Positions 18,493-28,765 of a stretch of DNA of 41,209 nt are shown here, piece after piece. A program made the translations under genes and the position numbers. The DNA comes from Thermoanaerobaculales bacterium (lineage in GTDB: Bacteria > Acidobacteriota > Thermoanaerobaculia > Thermoanaerobaculales > Sulfomarinibacteraceae), in NCBI GenBank assembly GCA_025456145.1, contig JALOLD010000025.1:1-41209 (forward strand). The letters are read 5' to 3'. How positions within the stretch are numbered: the first letter of the stretch is position 1; every line of letters starts with the position of its first letter. The notes below the pieces were generated by a model. It saw only the letters and a list, made by a program, of their open reading frames with translations, made no database searches and was not told where the DNA came from.

Positions 18493-18537
18493 CGCGCTTT
18501 CGCGCGCCCACTCCAAGGCGTGCATCAAGACTGAGGG

Positions 18538-20238
<1,701 letters not shown>

Positions 20239-20262
20239 GCTCACCTCCGTTCGTCGGCAACC

Positions 20263-20268
20263 ATGGTA
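20263..20268 (-). promoter_or_regulatory. -10 element TACCAT of ggt, next to a repeat array
   Basis: Minus-strand TACCAT lies 24 bases before the ggt ATG, with a strong Shine-Dalgarno sequence in between. At 17-base spacing the -35 position (20286-20291) reads TCGGAC, which is itself a unit of the hexamer array. Confidence 0.5.
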
Positions 20269-20278
20269 CGACGGCATC

Positions 20279-20332
20279 GTCCGAGTCCGAGTCCGAGTCC
20301 GCGTCCGAGTCCGCGTCCGCGTCCGATGTCAT
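20279..20332. repeat. Hexamer repeat array, left copy
   Basis: Eight tandem hexamers GTCCGA or GTCCGC are followed by TGTCAT. On the minus strand this reads TGACA then TCGGAC GCGGAC GCGGAC and so on, the same core as the right-hand array but in inverted orientation. Confidence 0.9.
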
Positions 20333-20599
20333 CGCCAGCGGCAGCATGGTCGCCTCCGAGGTGCTCACAACCACGCGTGGCCGCCGGCGCGGTAGATCCC
20401 GCCGCTGCGCGGTGGGCTCTTGCGCTTCGCGACGAAATCCGGGCCATGACCTGGCGGTTCCTCCATCCTTGAACCGGACGCGGCGCCGGCACTTCAGGCG
20501 CCGCCGGCGCGGTCGCAGCTCCCCCGGTTCGCCACGAGCGATTGCGCCGGCGACGCGACGCCGGGGCTCAGAGATCCTGTTGCCGCTGCCGATCCCGCT
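20333..20599. other. Non-coding spacer between inverted repeat arrays
   Basis: I find no credible gene in this 267-base stretch: reading frames are short, lack ribosome binding sites and match nothing I recognise. It contains one clear hairpin (GCGGCGCC at 20480-20487 paired with GGCGCCGC at 20497-20504, 9-base loop) without a T-run. That hairpin could end transcription from the ferritin-like gene. Confidence 0.6.
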
Positions 20600-20838
20600 C
20601 ACGTCGGATGCGGACGCGGACGCGGGTGCGGGTGCGGGTGCGACCACTGACATCGGACGCGGACGCGGGCGCGGGTGCGGCCACTGACATCGGACGCGGA
20701 CGCGGACGCGGGTGCGGGTGCGGCCACTGACATCGGACGCGGGCGCGTGCGCGGGTGCGGCCACTGACATCGGACGCGGACGCGGACGCGGGTGCGGCCA
20801 CTGACATCGGACGCGGACGCGGACGCGGACGCGGGTGC
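20600..20838. repeat. Compound minisatellite of 37/43-bp units built from hexamers
   Basis: Five units begin with CACTGACATCGGACGCGG at 20645, 20682, 20725, 20762 and 20799, after a degenerate first unit from 20600. Successive units are 37, 43, 37 and 37 bases apart. The 6-base difference is one extra internal hexamer of the GGACGC/GGGTGC/GGGCGC type. It ends 26 bases from the stop of the ferritin-like gene. Confidence 0.92.
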
Positions 20839-20864
20839 TGCCGTTGGCTCCGTGCCCGCTGCCG

Positions 20865-21317
20865 TCACACCCCTTCGAGGACGTGGTCGTCGTACTCGAT
20901 CTCGAAGCGGAGCTTGTGCTTGGCCTCCTCCTGGGCGAGGTTGCGGAAGAGCTTCTCGAGGGCCGCGTCGCCGCTCGCCTCGGCAAGCCGGGTGTAGAGG
21001 AGGAAGGCGGCCTTCTCGGCCTTCATCGCGAACTGCAGGGCCTCCTGATAGGTCATGTTCGGCGCGGCGGTCGCCTCGGCGAGGGTCTCGGTGATGCCGA
21101 GATCGGCGACCTTCTCCACCGACAGCTTGCCGAGCTCGCCCTGCTTGACCTTGAGCAGACGCGCCTTGTGCCCCTCCTCCTCCTTGGCGAAGTGAAGAAA
21201 GGCCTCGCGCATGCCCGGGCGCTTCACCGAGTCGGCGAGCTCGTAGTAGAGGGCCGCCGCCTTCTCCTCGTTGGCGATCGCGTAGTCGAGAATCCGGTCG
21301 ATGGTCGTCAGCTCCAC
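20865..21317 (-). CDS. Ferritin-like / rubrerythrin-type diiron protein
   Basis: This 150-aa four-helix-bundle protein has the repeated diiron ligand pattern of the rubrerythrin erythrin domain. The first half has ANEEKAAALYYELAD and KEEEGHKARL (ExxH at about 47-50). The second half has KAEKAAFLLYTRLAE and QEEAKHKLRFE (ExxH again). It lacks the C-terminal rubredoxin iron site, so it is a short erythrin-type protein likely to act in peroxide or iron handling. The start is the GTG at 21317, 5 bases after a strong AAGGAGG and before a conserved-looking helix 1. An in-frame upstream start at 21353 would place the ribosome site inside the gene. Confidence 0.88.
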   Translation of the reverse strand: MELTTIDRILDYAIANEEKAAALYYELADSVKRPGMREAFLHFAKEEEGHKARLLKVKQGELGKLSVEKVADLGITETLAEATAAPNMTYQEALQFAMKAEKAAFLLYTRLAEASGDAALEKLFRNLAQEEAKHKLRFEIEYDDHVLEGV

Positions 21318-21360
21318 GTCGTCCTCCTTCAGATCGGCGCCGAACGGCGCCACCGGTCAC

Positions 21361-21388
21361 TCTATACCGCTCGCTCGGCCGAGGGCAA
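21361..21388 (-). promoter_or_regulatory. Promoter TTGCCC-16-TATAGA of the ferritin-like gene
   Basis: On the minus strand TATAGA (21361-21366) is preceded by TTGCCC (21383-21388) with a 16-base spacer. The start point would leave a leader of about 35-40 bases before GTG 21317. Confidence 0.5.
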
Positions 21389-21468
21389 GCCGGGCGCGGC
21401 GGTCACAGGGCAGGGCGGCGGGCCCGGTGCGGGGGAGGCCGTGTTGGGATGAGATATAGAAAAAGTTA

Positions 21469-21506
21469 GACAAACTCCCCAAGAACCTTGACAAAGATCT
21501 CGACAA
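21469..21506 (+). promoter_or_regulatory. Three GACAA repeats over the sigma-factor promoter
   Basis: GACAA occurs at 21469, 21490 and 21502, spaced 21 and 12 bases apart, about two helical turns and one. The second copy forms part of the -35 box. The stretch 21450-21520 is markedly AT-richer than its surroundings. A regulator site is possible but unproven. Confidence 0.35.
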
Positions 21507-21516
21507 GACATAGATT
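21488..21516 (+). promoter_or_regulatory. Sigma-70 promoter TTGACA-17-TAGATT
   Basis: A perfect -35 hexamer (21488-21493), a 17-base spacer and TAGATT (21511-21516) lie 17 bases before the ATG of the ECF sigma gene. The leader would be about 10 bases and includes GGGAGG, so it can still use a Shine-Dalgarno sequence. Confidence 0.75.
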
Positions 21517-21533
21517 CAAGGTCGGGAGGACAC

Positions 21534-22136
21534 ATGAACGAGCCCACCACCACCACCGCCTGGGACTTCGCCACCGGCCAGCTGCCCTACCGCGACCAGC
21601 TGTTCAAGACCGCGCTCCGGCTCACCCGGTCGGTCGAGGAGAGCGAGGATCTGCTCCAGGAGACCTATCTCAAGGCCTTCCGCCACTACCACCAGTTCAC
21701 CGAGGGCACCAACCTCAAGGCATGGCTGTTCCGGATCCTCAAGAACTCGTTCATCAACTCCTACCGGCGGGCCAAGAGCCGCCCGCAGATGCTCGACTTC
21801 GACGAGCTCCGCGACTCCGGGGAGGGCCTCGAGGACACCGGCCCGGTCGCCACCGATCCCGAGACCGATCTGCTCGGGCGCGAGCTCGACCACGAGATCC
21901 GCGAGGCGGTCATGGCGCTGCCCCACCACTACCGGATGGCGGTGCTGATGGTCGACCTCCAGGGTCTGAGCTATCAGGAGGTCGCCGACGCCCTCGAGGT
22001 GCCGATCGGCACCATCATGTCGAGGCTCTACCGGGGTCGCAAGAAGATCGAGCGCGCGCTGCTCAGCTTCGGCCGCCGCGCCAACTACGTCTCGGGGACC
22101 CCGCGGCGCCAGCGCGACCCCCTCGCGGCGGTCTGA
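21534..22136 (+). CDS. RNA polymerase sigma factor, ECF (RpoE-like) group
   Basis: This 200-aa two-domain sigma factor has region 2 at about 20-90 ([20 protein letters not shown], then [20 protein letters not shown]) and region 4 at about 130-190 ([20 protein letters not shown], then the helix-turn-helix [20 protein letters not shown]). The acidic linker [23 protein letters not shown] separates them. GGGAGG lies 6 bases before ATG 21534. No anti-sigma factor is encoded nearby, and the promoter is a near-consensus housekeeping type rather than an ECF-type self-activated one, which suggests control at another level. ECF factors normally direct envelope or oxidative stress genes. The ferritin-like gene is divergent from it across 216 bases. 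Confidence 0.95.
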   Translation: MNEPTTTTAWDFATGQLPYRDQLFKTALRLTRSVEESEDLLQETYLKAFRHYHQFTEGTNLKAWLFRILKNSFINSYRRAKSRPQMLDFDELRDSGEGLEDTGPVATDPETDLLGRELDHEIREAVMALPHHYRMAVLMVDLQGLSYQEVADALEVPIGTIMSRLYRGRKKIERALLSFGRRANYVSGTPRRQRDPLAAV

Positions 22137-22170
22137 TCCGCGCCGGGCATCGGGGGGTCGGGCGGGCTGC

Positions 22171-22176
22171 TACCAT
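22171..22176 (+). promoter_or_regulatory. -10 element TACCAT, leaderless type
   Basis: CTGCTACCAT ends 8 bases before the ATG at 22185, with no Shine-Dalgarno sequence. No -35 box is evident. Confidence 0.55.
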
Positions 22177-22184
22177 GCCGCCCG

Positions 22185-22934
22185 ATGCCTCCCCCCGAGC
22201 TGATCGCCGTCGCCCGCTCCCTCGCCGCCGCGGTCGACGGGCTGCGCTTCTCCGCTCCGGTCCGCCACGTCTACAACCCTCTCGACTACGCCTGGCCGGC
22301 CCACGCCGAGTACCTGCGCCGCTTCGGCGGTGGTCGGGGCAGGGTCCTGCTGCTCGGGATGAACCCCGGGCCCTGGGGCATGGCGCAGACCGGCGTGCCG
22401 TTCGGCGAGGTCGCCGCGGTCCGCGACTGGCTCGGGATCGACGAGGCGATCGGTCGGCCCGCCGACGAGCACCCGAAGCGGCCGGTGCTCGGGCTCGGCT
22501 GCCGGCGCAGCGAGGTCTCCGGACGGCGTCTCTGGGGATGGGCTCAGGGGCTGTACGGTGCGCCCGATCGCTTCTTCGAAGCGTTCTTCGTCGGCAACTA
22601 CTGCCCGCTCCAGCTCCTCGAGGCGAGCGGCCGCAACCTGACGCCGGACCGGCTTGCCGCCGGCGACCGCGAGCCGCTGTTCGCCGCCTGCGACGAGGCG
22701 CTCCGCCGGACCGTCGAGACCCTCGAGCCGCGGCTGGTGGTCGGGGTCGGCGGCTTCGCCGAGGCCCGCGCCCGGGCGGTGCTCGGTCCCGGCGGCCCGA
22801 GGGTCGGCCGCATCCTCCACCCGAGCCCGGCCTCGCCCGCCGCCAACCGCGGCTGGGCCGACGAGGTCGCACGGCAGCTCGCCGAGCTCGGCGTCGAGCT
22901 GCCGGGGCCGGCCCGCTCTCGCGCCTCGGGGTGA
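22185..22934 (+). CDS. Uracil-DNA glycosylase, SMUG1 type
   Basis: This 249-aa DNA repair enzyme of the uracil-DNA glycosylase superfamily removes uracil, and in this family also oxidised pyrimidines such as 5-hydroxymethyluracil, in base excision repair. Motif 1 is GMNPGPWGMAQTGVPFGE with Asn60, which matches the SMUG1 signature GMNPGPFGMAQTGVPFGE almost exactly. Motif 2 is HPSPASPAANRGW with His212, against HPSPxNPxANxGW in known SMUG1 proteins. Length and spacing fit the family. SMUG1 was first known from vertebrates and has scattered bacterial members. It appears to be transcribed from its own leaderless promoter. Confidence 0.95.
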   Translation: MPPPELIAVARSLAAAVDGLRFSAPVRHVYNPLDYAWPAHAEYLRRFGGGRGRVLLLGMNPGPWGMAQTGVPFGEVAAVRDWLGIDEAIGRPADEHPKRPVLGLGCRRSEVSGRRLWGWAQGLYGAPDRFFEAFFVGNYCPLQLLEASGRNLTPDRLAAGDREPLFAACDEALRRTVETLEPRLVVGVGGFAEARARAVLGPGGPRVGRILHPSPASPAANRGWADEVARQLAELGVELPGPARSRASG

Positions 22935-22941
22935 CCGAGCG

Positions 22942-22962
22942 GCCCGGGCACCCCCCCCGGGC
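22942..22962. terminator. Hairpin after the SMUG1-type gene
   Basis: A 7-bp stem (GCCCGGG 22942-22948, CCCGGGC 22956-22962) with a C-rich 7-base loop lies just after the stop at 22934. It is followed by TCGAAAAC rather than a T-run. Confidence 0.4.
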
Positions 22963-23007
22963 TCGAAAACCCGGTGCGAGCTGCGATATGCTCGACACGG
23001 CGAGGTC

Positions 23008-23409
23008 ATGATGATCTGGACCTACTCCTGCCCGCACTGCTCGGCCACCCTCAACCCGAACGAGACGATCGTGCTGCGCGCCCAGCGCGAGGGCCGGCGC
23101 TTTCTCGTCGGCTTCCACCCCCAGCCGGGCAACTACGAGGTCGACCTGCCCGATGGCGAGATCATGCCGTCGGGGACGGTCTGGGACTTCAGCTGCCCGG
23201 TGTGCGACCACAGCCTGGTCTCCGAGCTGTCGGACGGGCTGTGCGAGATCGACCTGCGGCTCCACGACGAGCGCCACCGGGTCTACTTCTCGCGGACCGC
23301 CGGCGAGCAGGCCACCTTCGTGGTCAGCGCCGAAGGTCTGCTCACCGACCACGGCGTCCACACCGACCGGTACCTGGAGCACCTGGTGCATCTGAAGTAC
23401 ATGCGGTAG
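23008..23409 (+). CDS. Hypothetical protein with two CxxC knuckles (zinc-ribbon-like)
   Basis: This 133-aa protein matches no named family I know. Two Cys pairs, YSCPHC near residue 7 and FSCPVC near residue 69, lie about 60 residues apart and could bind one zinc or iron ion, with a beta-rich segment between them (LVGFHPQPGNYEVDLPDGE). The C-terminal half has a charged beta pattern and ends in a helix (HTDRYLEHLVHLKYMR). No signal peptide or membrane segment is present, so it should be cytoplasmic. It starts at one of two adjacent ATGs (23008 or 23011) with a weak GCGAGG upstream. It lies between two nucleic-acid enzymes, SMUG1 and MnmA, but spacing does not prove an operon. Confidence 0.75.
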   Translation: MMIWTYSCPHCSATLNPNETIVLRAQREGRRFLVGFHPQPGNYEVDLPDGEIMPSGTVWDFSCPVCDHSLVSELSDGLCEIDLRLHDERHRVYFSRTAGEQATFVVSAEGLLTDHGVHTDRYLEHLVHLKYMR

Positions 23410-23491
23410 CGTCGTGGGGGCTCGAGGCTCTGTTGTCGGACCCGTCATCGCGGCGGAACCGGAGCCGAAGACCGAACGTGGCGGCACCTGA

Positions 23492-24550
23492 GTGACCAGG
23501 ATCGCGGTTCTCGCGTCGGGAGGCGTCGACTCCTCCGTGGCGCTCGCCAGGCTCGTCGAAGCCGGGGAGCCGGAGCTCCGGGCGTACTACCTGAAGATCT
23601 GGCTCGAGGACGAGCTCGCCTTCCTGGGACGTTGCCCGTGGGAGGAGGACCTCCGCTACGTGCGGGAGGTCTGTGAGCTGCTCGGCGTACCCCTCGAGGT
23701 GGTGTCGCTCCAGCGGGAGTACTGGCAGCTGGTGGTGGCATCGGCCCTCGCCGAGCTCGGGCGCGGCCGGACGCCGAGCCCCGACGTGCTGTGCAACCGG
23801 CTGATCAAACTCGGCGCCTTCGTCGATCTCGCCGGAGGAGAGGTCGAGTGGGTGGCCACCGGCCACCACGCGCGAGTCGACCACTCGGACGACCGCTCGC
23901 GCCTGCTGCGCGGCGCCGACCCGGTCAAGGACCAGAGCTACTTCCTCAGCCAGCTCGACCAGGCCCAGCTTCGGCGCTGCCTGTTCCCGATCGGCCACCT
24001 CACCAAGACCGAGGTCCGTGCCGAGGCCCGTCGCTTCGGGCTGCCGAACCGGGACCGCCCGGACAGCCAGGGCATCTGCTTTCTCGGCCGGGTGCCTTAC
24101 GACGCCTTTGTCGAGCACCACCTGGGCAGCCGGCCGGGGGCGATTCGGGACATCGCGACCGGCGAGGTTCTCGGGAGCCACCGCGGGCTCTGGTTCGCGA
24201 CCATCGGTCAGCGCCGGGGCCTCGGCCTGGCCGGCGGGCCGTGGTATGTGGTCGGCAAGGACCTCGCCGCCGACGAGCTCCTGGTGGCCCACGCCGACGT
24301 CGCCGACGACCACCGCCGCGATCGCTTCGTCATCGCCTCGCCGCACTGGGTCGCCGGCCCTCCGCGCCGCGATCGCCTCGAGCTGCGGGTCCGCCATGGC
24401 CAGACCCCCGTCGGCTGCAGGATCTCCCCGGTTGACCGCGGAGGCCTCGAGGTGTCGATGGACGAGCCGGACGCCGGCATCGCCCCCGGCCAGTTCGCCG
24501 TGCTCTACGACGGCAGCGAGTGCCTCGGCGGCGGCGCCATCGCGGGCTGA
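23492..24550 (+). CDS. mnmA: tRNA-specific 2-thiouridylase MnmA
   Basis: This 352-aa enzyme puts sulfur on U34 at the wobble position of Lys, Glu and Gln tRNAs. It has the PP-loop ATP site SGGVDSSV (residues 9-16), the catalytic Cys101 in PDVLCNRLIKLG, the conserved GHHAR and KDQSYFLSQL, and the second catalytic Cys196 in DSQGICFLG that takes part in persulfide transfer. The C-terminal beta-barrel follows GQRRGLGLAGGPWYVVGKD. The first Cys motif is LCNR rather than the CPxCN of E. coli, as in several other bacterial and organellar members. The start is the GTG at 23492, immediately preceded by an in-frame TGA and without a strong ribosome site. Confidence 0.96.
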   Translation: MTRIAVLASGGVDSSVALARLVEAGEPELRAYYLKIWLEDELAFLGRCPWEEDLRYVREVCELLGVPLEVVSLQREYWQLVVASALAELGRGRTPSPDVLCNRLIKLGAFVDLAGGEVEWVATGHHARVDHSDDRSRLLRGADPVKDQSYFLSQLDQAQLRRCLFPIGHLTKTEVRAEARRFGLPNRDRPDSQGICFLGRVPYDAFVEHHLGSRPGAIRDIATGEVLGSHRGLWFATIGQRRGLGLAGGPWYVVGKDLAADELLVAHADVADDHRRDRFVIASPHWVAGPPRRDRLELRVRHGQTPVGCRISPVDRGGLEVSMDEPDAGIAPGQFAVLYDGSECLGGGAIAG

Positions 24551-24579
24551 CCCGCGGCGGTTCCCCCGGACACGCTGAC

Positions 24580-24600
24580 GGCCCCGCGTGGGACGGGGCC
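24580..24600. terminator. Bidirectional hairpin between convergent genes
   Basis: GGCCCCG (24580-24586) and CGGGGCC (24594-24600) form a perfect 7-bp stem with a 7-base loop. It lies between the stops of mnmA (plus) and the NtrC-type regulator (minus). No T-run follows. Confidence 0.55.
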
Positions 24601-24682
24601 GCCAACTGGAGGAGGTTGCGATGCAACAGAGAATACGTCGCAATCCCGAAAAGGTTACAGCGGACCTGGCCCGACCCTCCGG

Positions 24683-26037
<1,355 letters not shown>

Positions 26038-26065
<28 letters not shown>

Positions 26066-28710
26066 AGACGCAGCCTCACGGAGGCCCGAGCACCGCCGCC
26101 CGCGAGGTTTTCGAGGCTGACCTCACCTCCGAGGCTGGCGATCATATCACGCGTGATCGCGAGCCCCAGACCGGTCCCGCCGCGCTCGGTCTTGGTCGTG
26201 AAGAAGGGCTCGAAGACCCGCTCGATGTCCGCCTGGTCGACTCCGGGACCGCGGTCGTCGACACTCACCTCGGCCCACCCGTCGCGTTCCCTGACGGCGA
26301 CCCGGACGGCCTCGCCGGCCGGCGATGCCTCGATCGCGTTGCGCACCATGTTGCTCACCGCGAGCTCGACCGGACCCGCCGCGCCGGCGACCGTGACCGG
26401 AGGTCCCTCCTCGAAGACGAGCCGGTCGGCGGCGCCGAGCGACCGGGCCGCTTCGGTCGCCGCGTGACGGGCGACCATCGTCAGGTCGACCACCGACCTC
26501 TCCTCGCCGCCGCCGCGGATCGCCTGCCGGAGGTTGGAGACGATCCGCGACACCCGGAAGCTCTGGTCGACCAGCTTCGACACCAGGCTCGAGCGTGGGT
26601 CGTCGGCGGGGGTCATGTCGCCGAGCATCTGGGCGAACGAGGCGATCCCGGTGAGCGGGGTGTTGATCTCGTGGGCGAGACCCGACGCGAGACGCCCGAG
26701 GGCGGCCAGCCGATCCTGGTCGCGGATCCGGTCCTGCAGCTCGCGCAGCTCGGTGACGTCCTGGAGCACGACCACCCGGCCGTTGAAGCTGCCGCTGTCG
26801 AGCTCGAGCATCGAGACCGCCATGATGACCCGCCGCGAGGGCTGGTTCCGGGTCCGTCCCTCGGCGTTGGCCGCCTGGAGCGGCAGGAGGTCGCGCCAGG
26901 TGTCGGGGAGCTCGACCAGCGACTCGAGCGGGACCGAGACCAGGTCGCGGGGCGCGACGTCGAAGATCCCGGCCGCGACGCTGTTGGCCGAGAGGATCCG
27001 GCCCGAGGCGTCGCACACCAGGATCGCCGCCGCCGAGGACTCGATGATCCGCTGGGTGTTGGCGTGGAGGATCCGGTACTCCTCGGCCTGCTGGCGGAGA
27101 TCGTCGAGATAGCGTGCGCTCTCGAGCGCCACCGCCGCCTGGGCGGTGAACGCCCCAATCACCTCGGCGGCCTCGCTGCCGAGCGGGAAGAGCCCCCGGC
27201 GCAGCCCGAGGTAGAGCAGGCCGTGCACCGCGTCGACCCGGTGGAGGGGCAGCCGGACGGTGTAGCCGGCGTCCTCGAGCGCGATCTCCTCGGCGGCCGG
27301 GAACGGCGAGGCGAGGACCTTCTCGGGCAGCCGTTCGGGCACGACGCCGCCGGTCGAGCTGACCCGGACGAAGGAGCCGCCGCCGACCCGCAGATAGGTC
27401 GCGACGACATCGAAGTCGAGGCCGTCGTGGAGGGTCATGGCGAGCCGGCCGAGGAGCTCACGCGGATCGGTGACCTGGGCGATCTCCCTCGAGGCGTGGG
27501 TCAGCAGCCACTGGGGCGGCCGATGGCCGTGGTACAGCCAGCGCTCGAGGAAATGACCGACCCGCGACCGGATCGGCTGGAGAAGCACGACGAGGGTCAC
27601 CCCCATGACAAAGGCGAAGAGGTTGCGCAGCGACTCGAGACCGCCGGCGTAGATCTGCAGCAGGTGGTTGGTCACCGCGAAGGCGAGACCGCCGATGACC
27701 AGGACGAGGGTGGCGGACAGCGCGTCGCGGGCGATCGGCTCGAGGTCCCAGAGCTGGTACTCGGTCAGCGCCGCGGCAAGGGCGAGGGGCAACGCCGCCA
27801 TCGGCAGCACCATCATCCACGAGAACGGCTCGACTCCCAGCCCGAGCCGGCTGGGCAGCCACATCACGGCGGTCCACGGCACCAGACCGACGAACAGACC
27901 GAGCGCCGCCCACTCGATCTGCCGTCGGGTCCGCGCGTCGCCGAGCGCCTTCCACCAGCGTGCGACGTGCAGCGCGATGCCGCCGACCAGGGCCAGGGTG
28001 AAGAGGGCGCGCAGCACCGAGGCGAGCACCGGCCACCAGCCTTCGGCGTTGGGGACGACTGCGGTGACCGCTGCTCCCGCCACGAAGACGACGGTCAGCA
28101 CCGCGAGCAGCCGGAGCGACGCGCGCCGTTCGGGGAAGATGATGAAGAACCGGGCGATCAGGAAGGGCAGGGCCGCGCCCGCCATCCGGTGCGGGACCCG
28201 CAGCACCTCCCGGCTCGCCGCGGTCCGGTGGGGAACCGCACCGAGGATCAACGAGGCGCAGGCGATGAGCAGCAGCACCGCCGCCTCGCGCCGATCGGTC
28301 CGCCAGACCACGTAGAGAGCGCACAGCAGCCCGAGCAGGCCGACCGAGGTCCGCGTCAGGTAGAGCGCGTCGATCGCGGGCGGCGGCGGACGGAAGGCGA
28401 GCTCGCGACCCTCTCCGCTGGCCGAGCGGATCTCGAGCACCCGCTCATCGCCGGCGGCGAGCAGGAAGGCGGGGTCCTCGAGCCGGGCGACCGCGATCCC
28501 GTCGACCGCGACGATGGCGTCGCCGGGCTTCAGCCCGGCCGCAGCGGCCGAGGTGCCGGGGGCCACCTGGTCGACGACCAGCCCGTCGGACAGCCAGCGC
28601 ACCGGGAAGTCGAGCCGGTAGAAGCTGCGAACCGTCGTGATGAGCGACCAACCGGCGACCACGATCGTGGCCACGGCGATCAGGGTCAACAGGATCCGAA
28701 GCCCTCGCAC
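26038..28710 (-). CDS. Sensor histidine kinase: PDZ, multi-TM, GAF, PAS, HisKA, HATPase
   Basis: This 890-aa membrane kinase is the partner of the overlapping NtrC-type regulator. After an N-terminal TM helix comes a PDZ domain (about 40-105, GLVVDQVAPGTSAAAAGLKP, then GDAIVAVDG) predicted to be outside the cytoplasm. A block of about seven TM helices (117-375), a GAF domain (about 395-535), a PAS domain (about 547-655), HisKA with phospho-acceptor His680 in GLAHEINTPLTGI, and HATPase_c with the N box SNMVRNAIEAS, DDRGPG and GGTGLGLAI follow. All catalytic boxes are intact. The GTG at 28710 is the likely start because a TATACT -10 element ends 6 bases upstream. PDZ and multi-TM sensing suggest detection of misfolded or C-terminal peptides, which is inference. 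Confidence 0.94.
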
Positions 28711-28716
28711 GGCATC

Positions 28717-28722
28717 AGTATA
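28717..28722 (-). promoter_or_regulatory. -10 element TATACT, leaderless type
   Basis: Minus-strand TATACT ends 6 bases before the GTG start of the histidine kinase at 28710, with no Shine-Dalgarno sequence. It supports GTG as the start. Confidence 0.6.
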
Positions 28723-28730
28723 GGCAAGAG

Positions 28731-28749
28731 GGCGCCCCGGAGCGGCGCC
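28731..28749. terminator. Possible weak terminator hairpin
   Basis: GGCGCC (28731-28736) and GGCGCC (28744-28749) pair in the 55-base gap between the cNMP/DUF4388 gene and the kinase gene. On the minus strand CTCTT follows. The stem is only 6 bp. Confidence 0.3.
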
Positions 28750-28765
28750 GGCCCGGGCTCGCGGC

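Noticed and set aside
18480..18537. Terminator between ggt and the dynamin-like gene
   Set aside because: The small CGCGC-GAAA-GCGCG palindrome falls within the promoter spacer of the downstream gene and has only a 5-bp stem.
20568..20807. Repetitive protein such as a Ser/Ala/Arg repeat peptide encoded by the array
   Set aside because: Every frame through the hexamer array is open because of its composition. There is no ribosome site or conserved start.
20600..20838. CRISPR array
   Set aside because: Units follow each other directly, vary by hexamers and have no unique spacers; no cas genes are present.
24608..24620. Sigma-54 promoter near the NtrC-type regulator (TGG ... TTGC)
   Set aside because: TGG and TTGC starts are 9 bases apart instead of 11, and the GG/GC core is not met.
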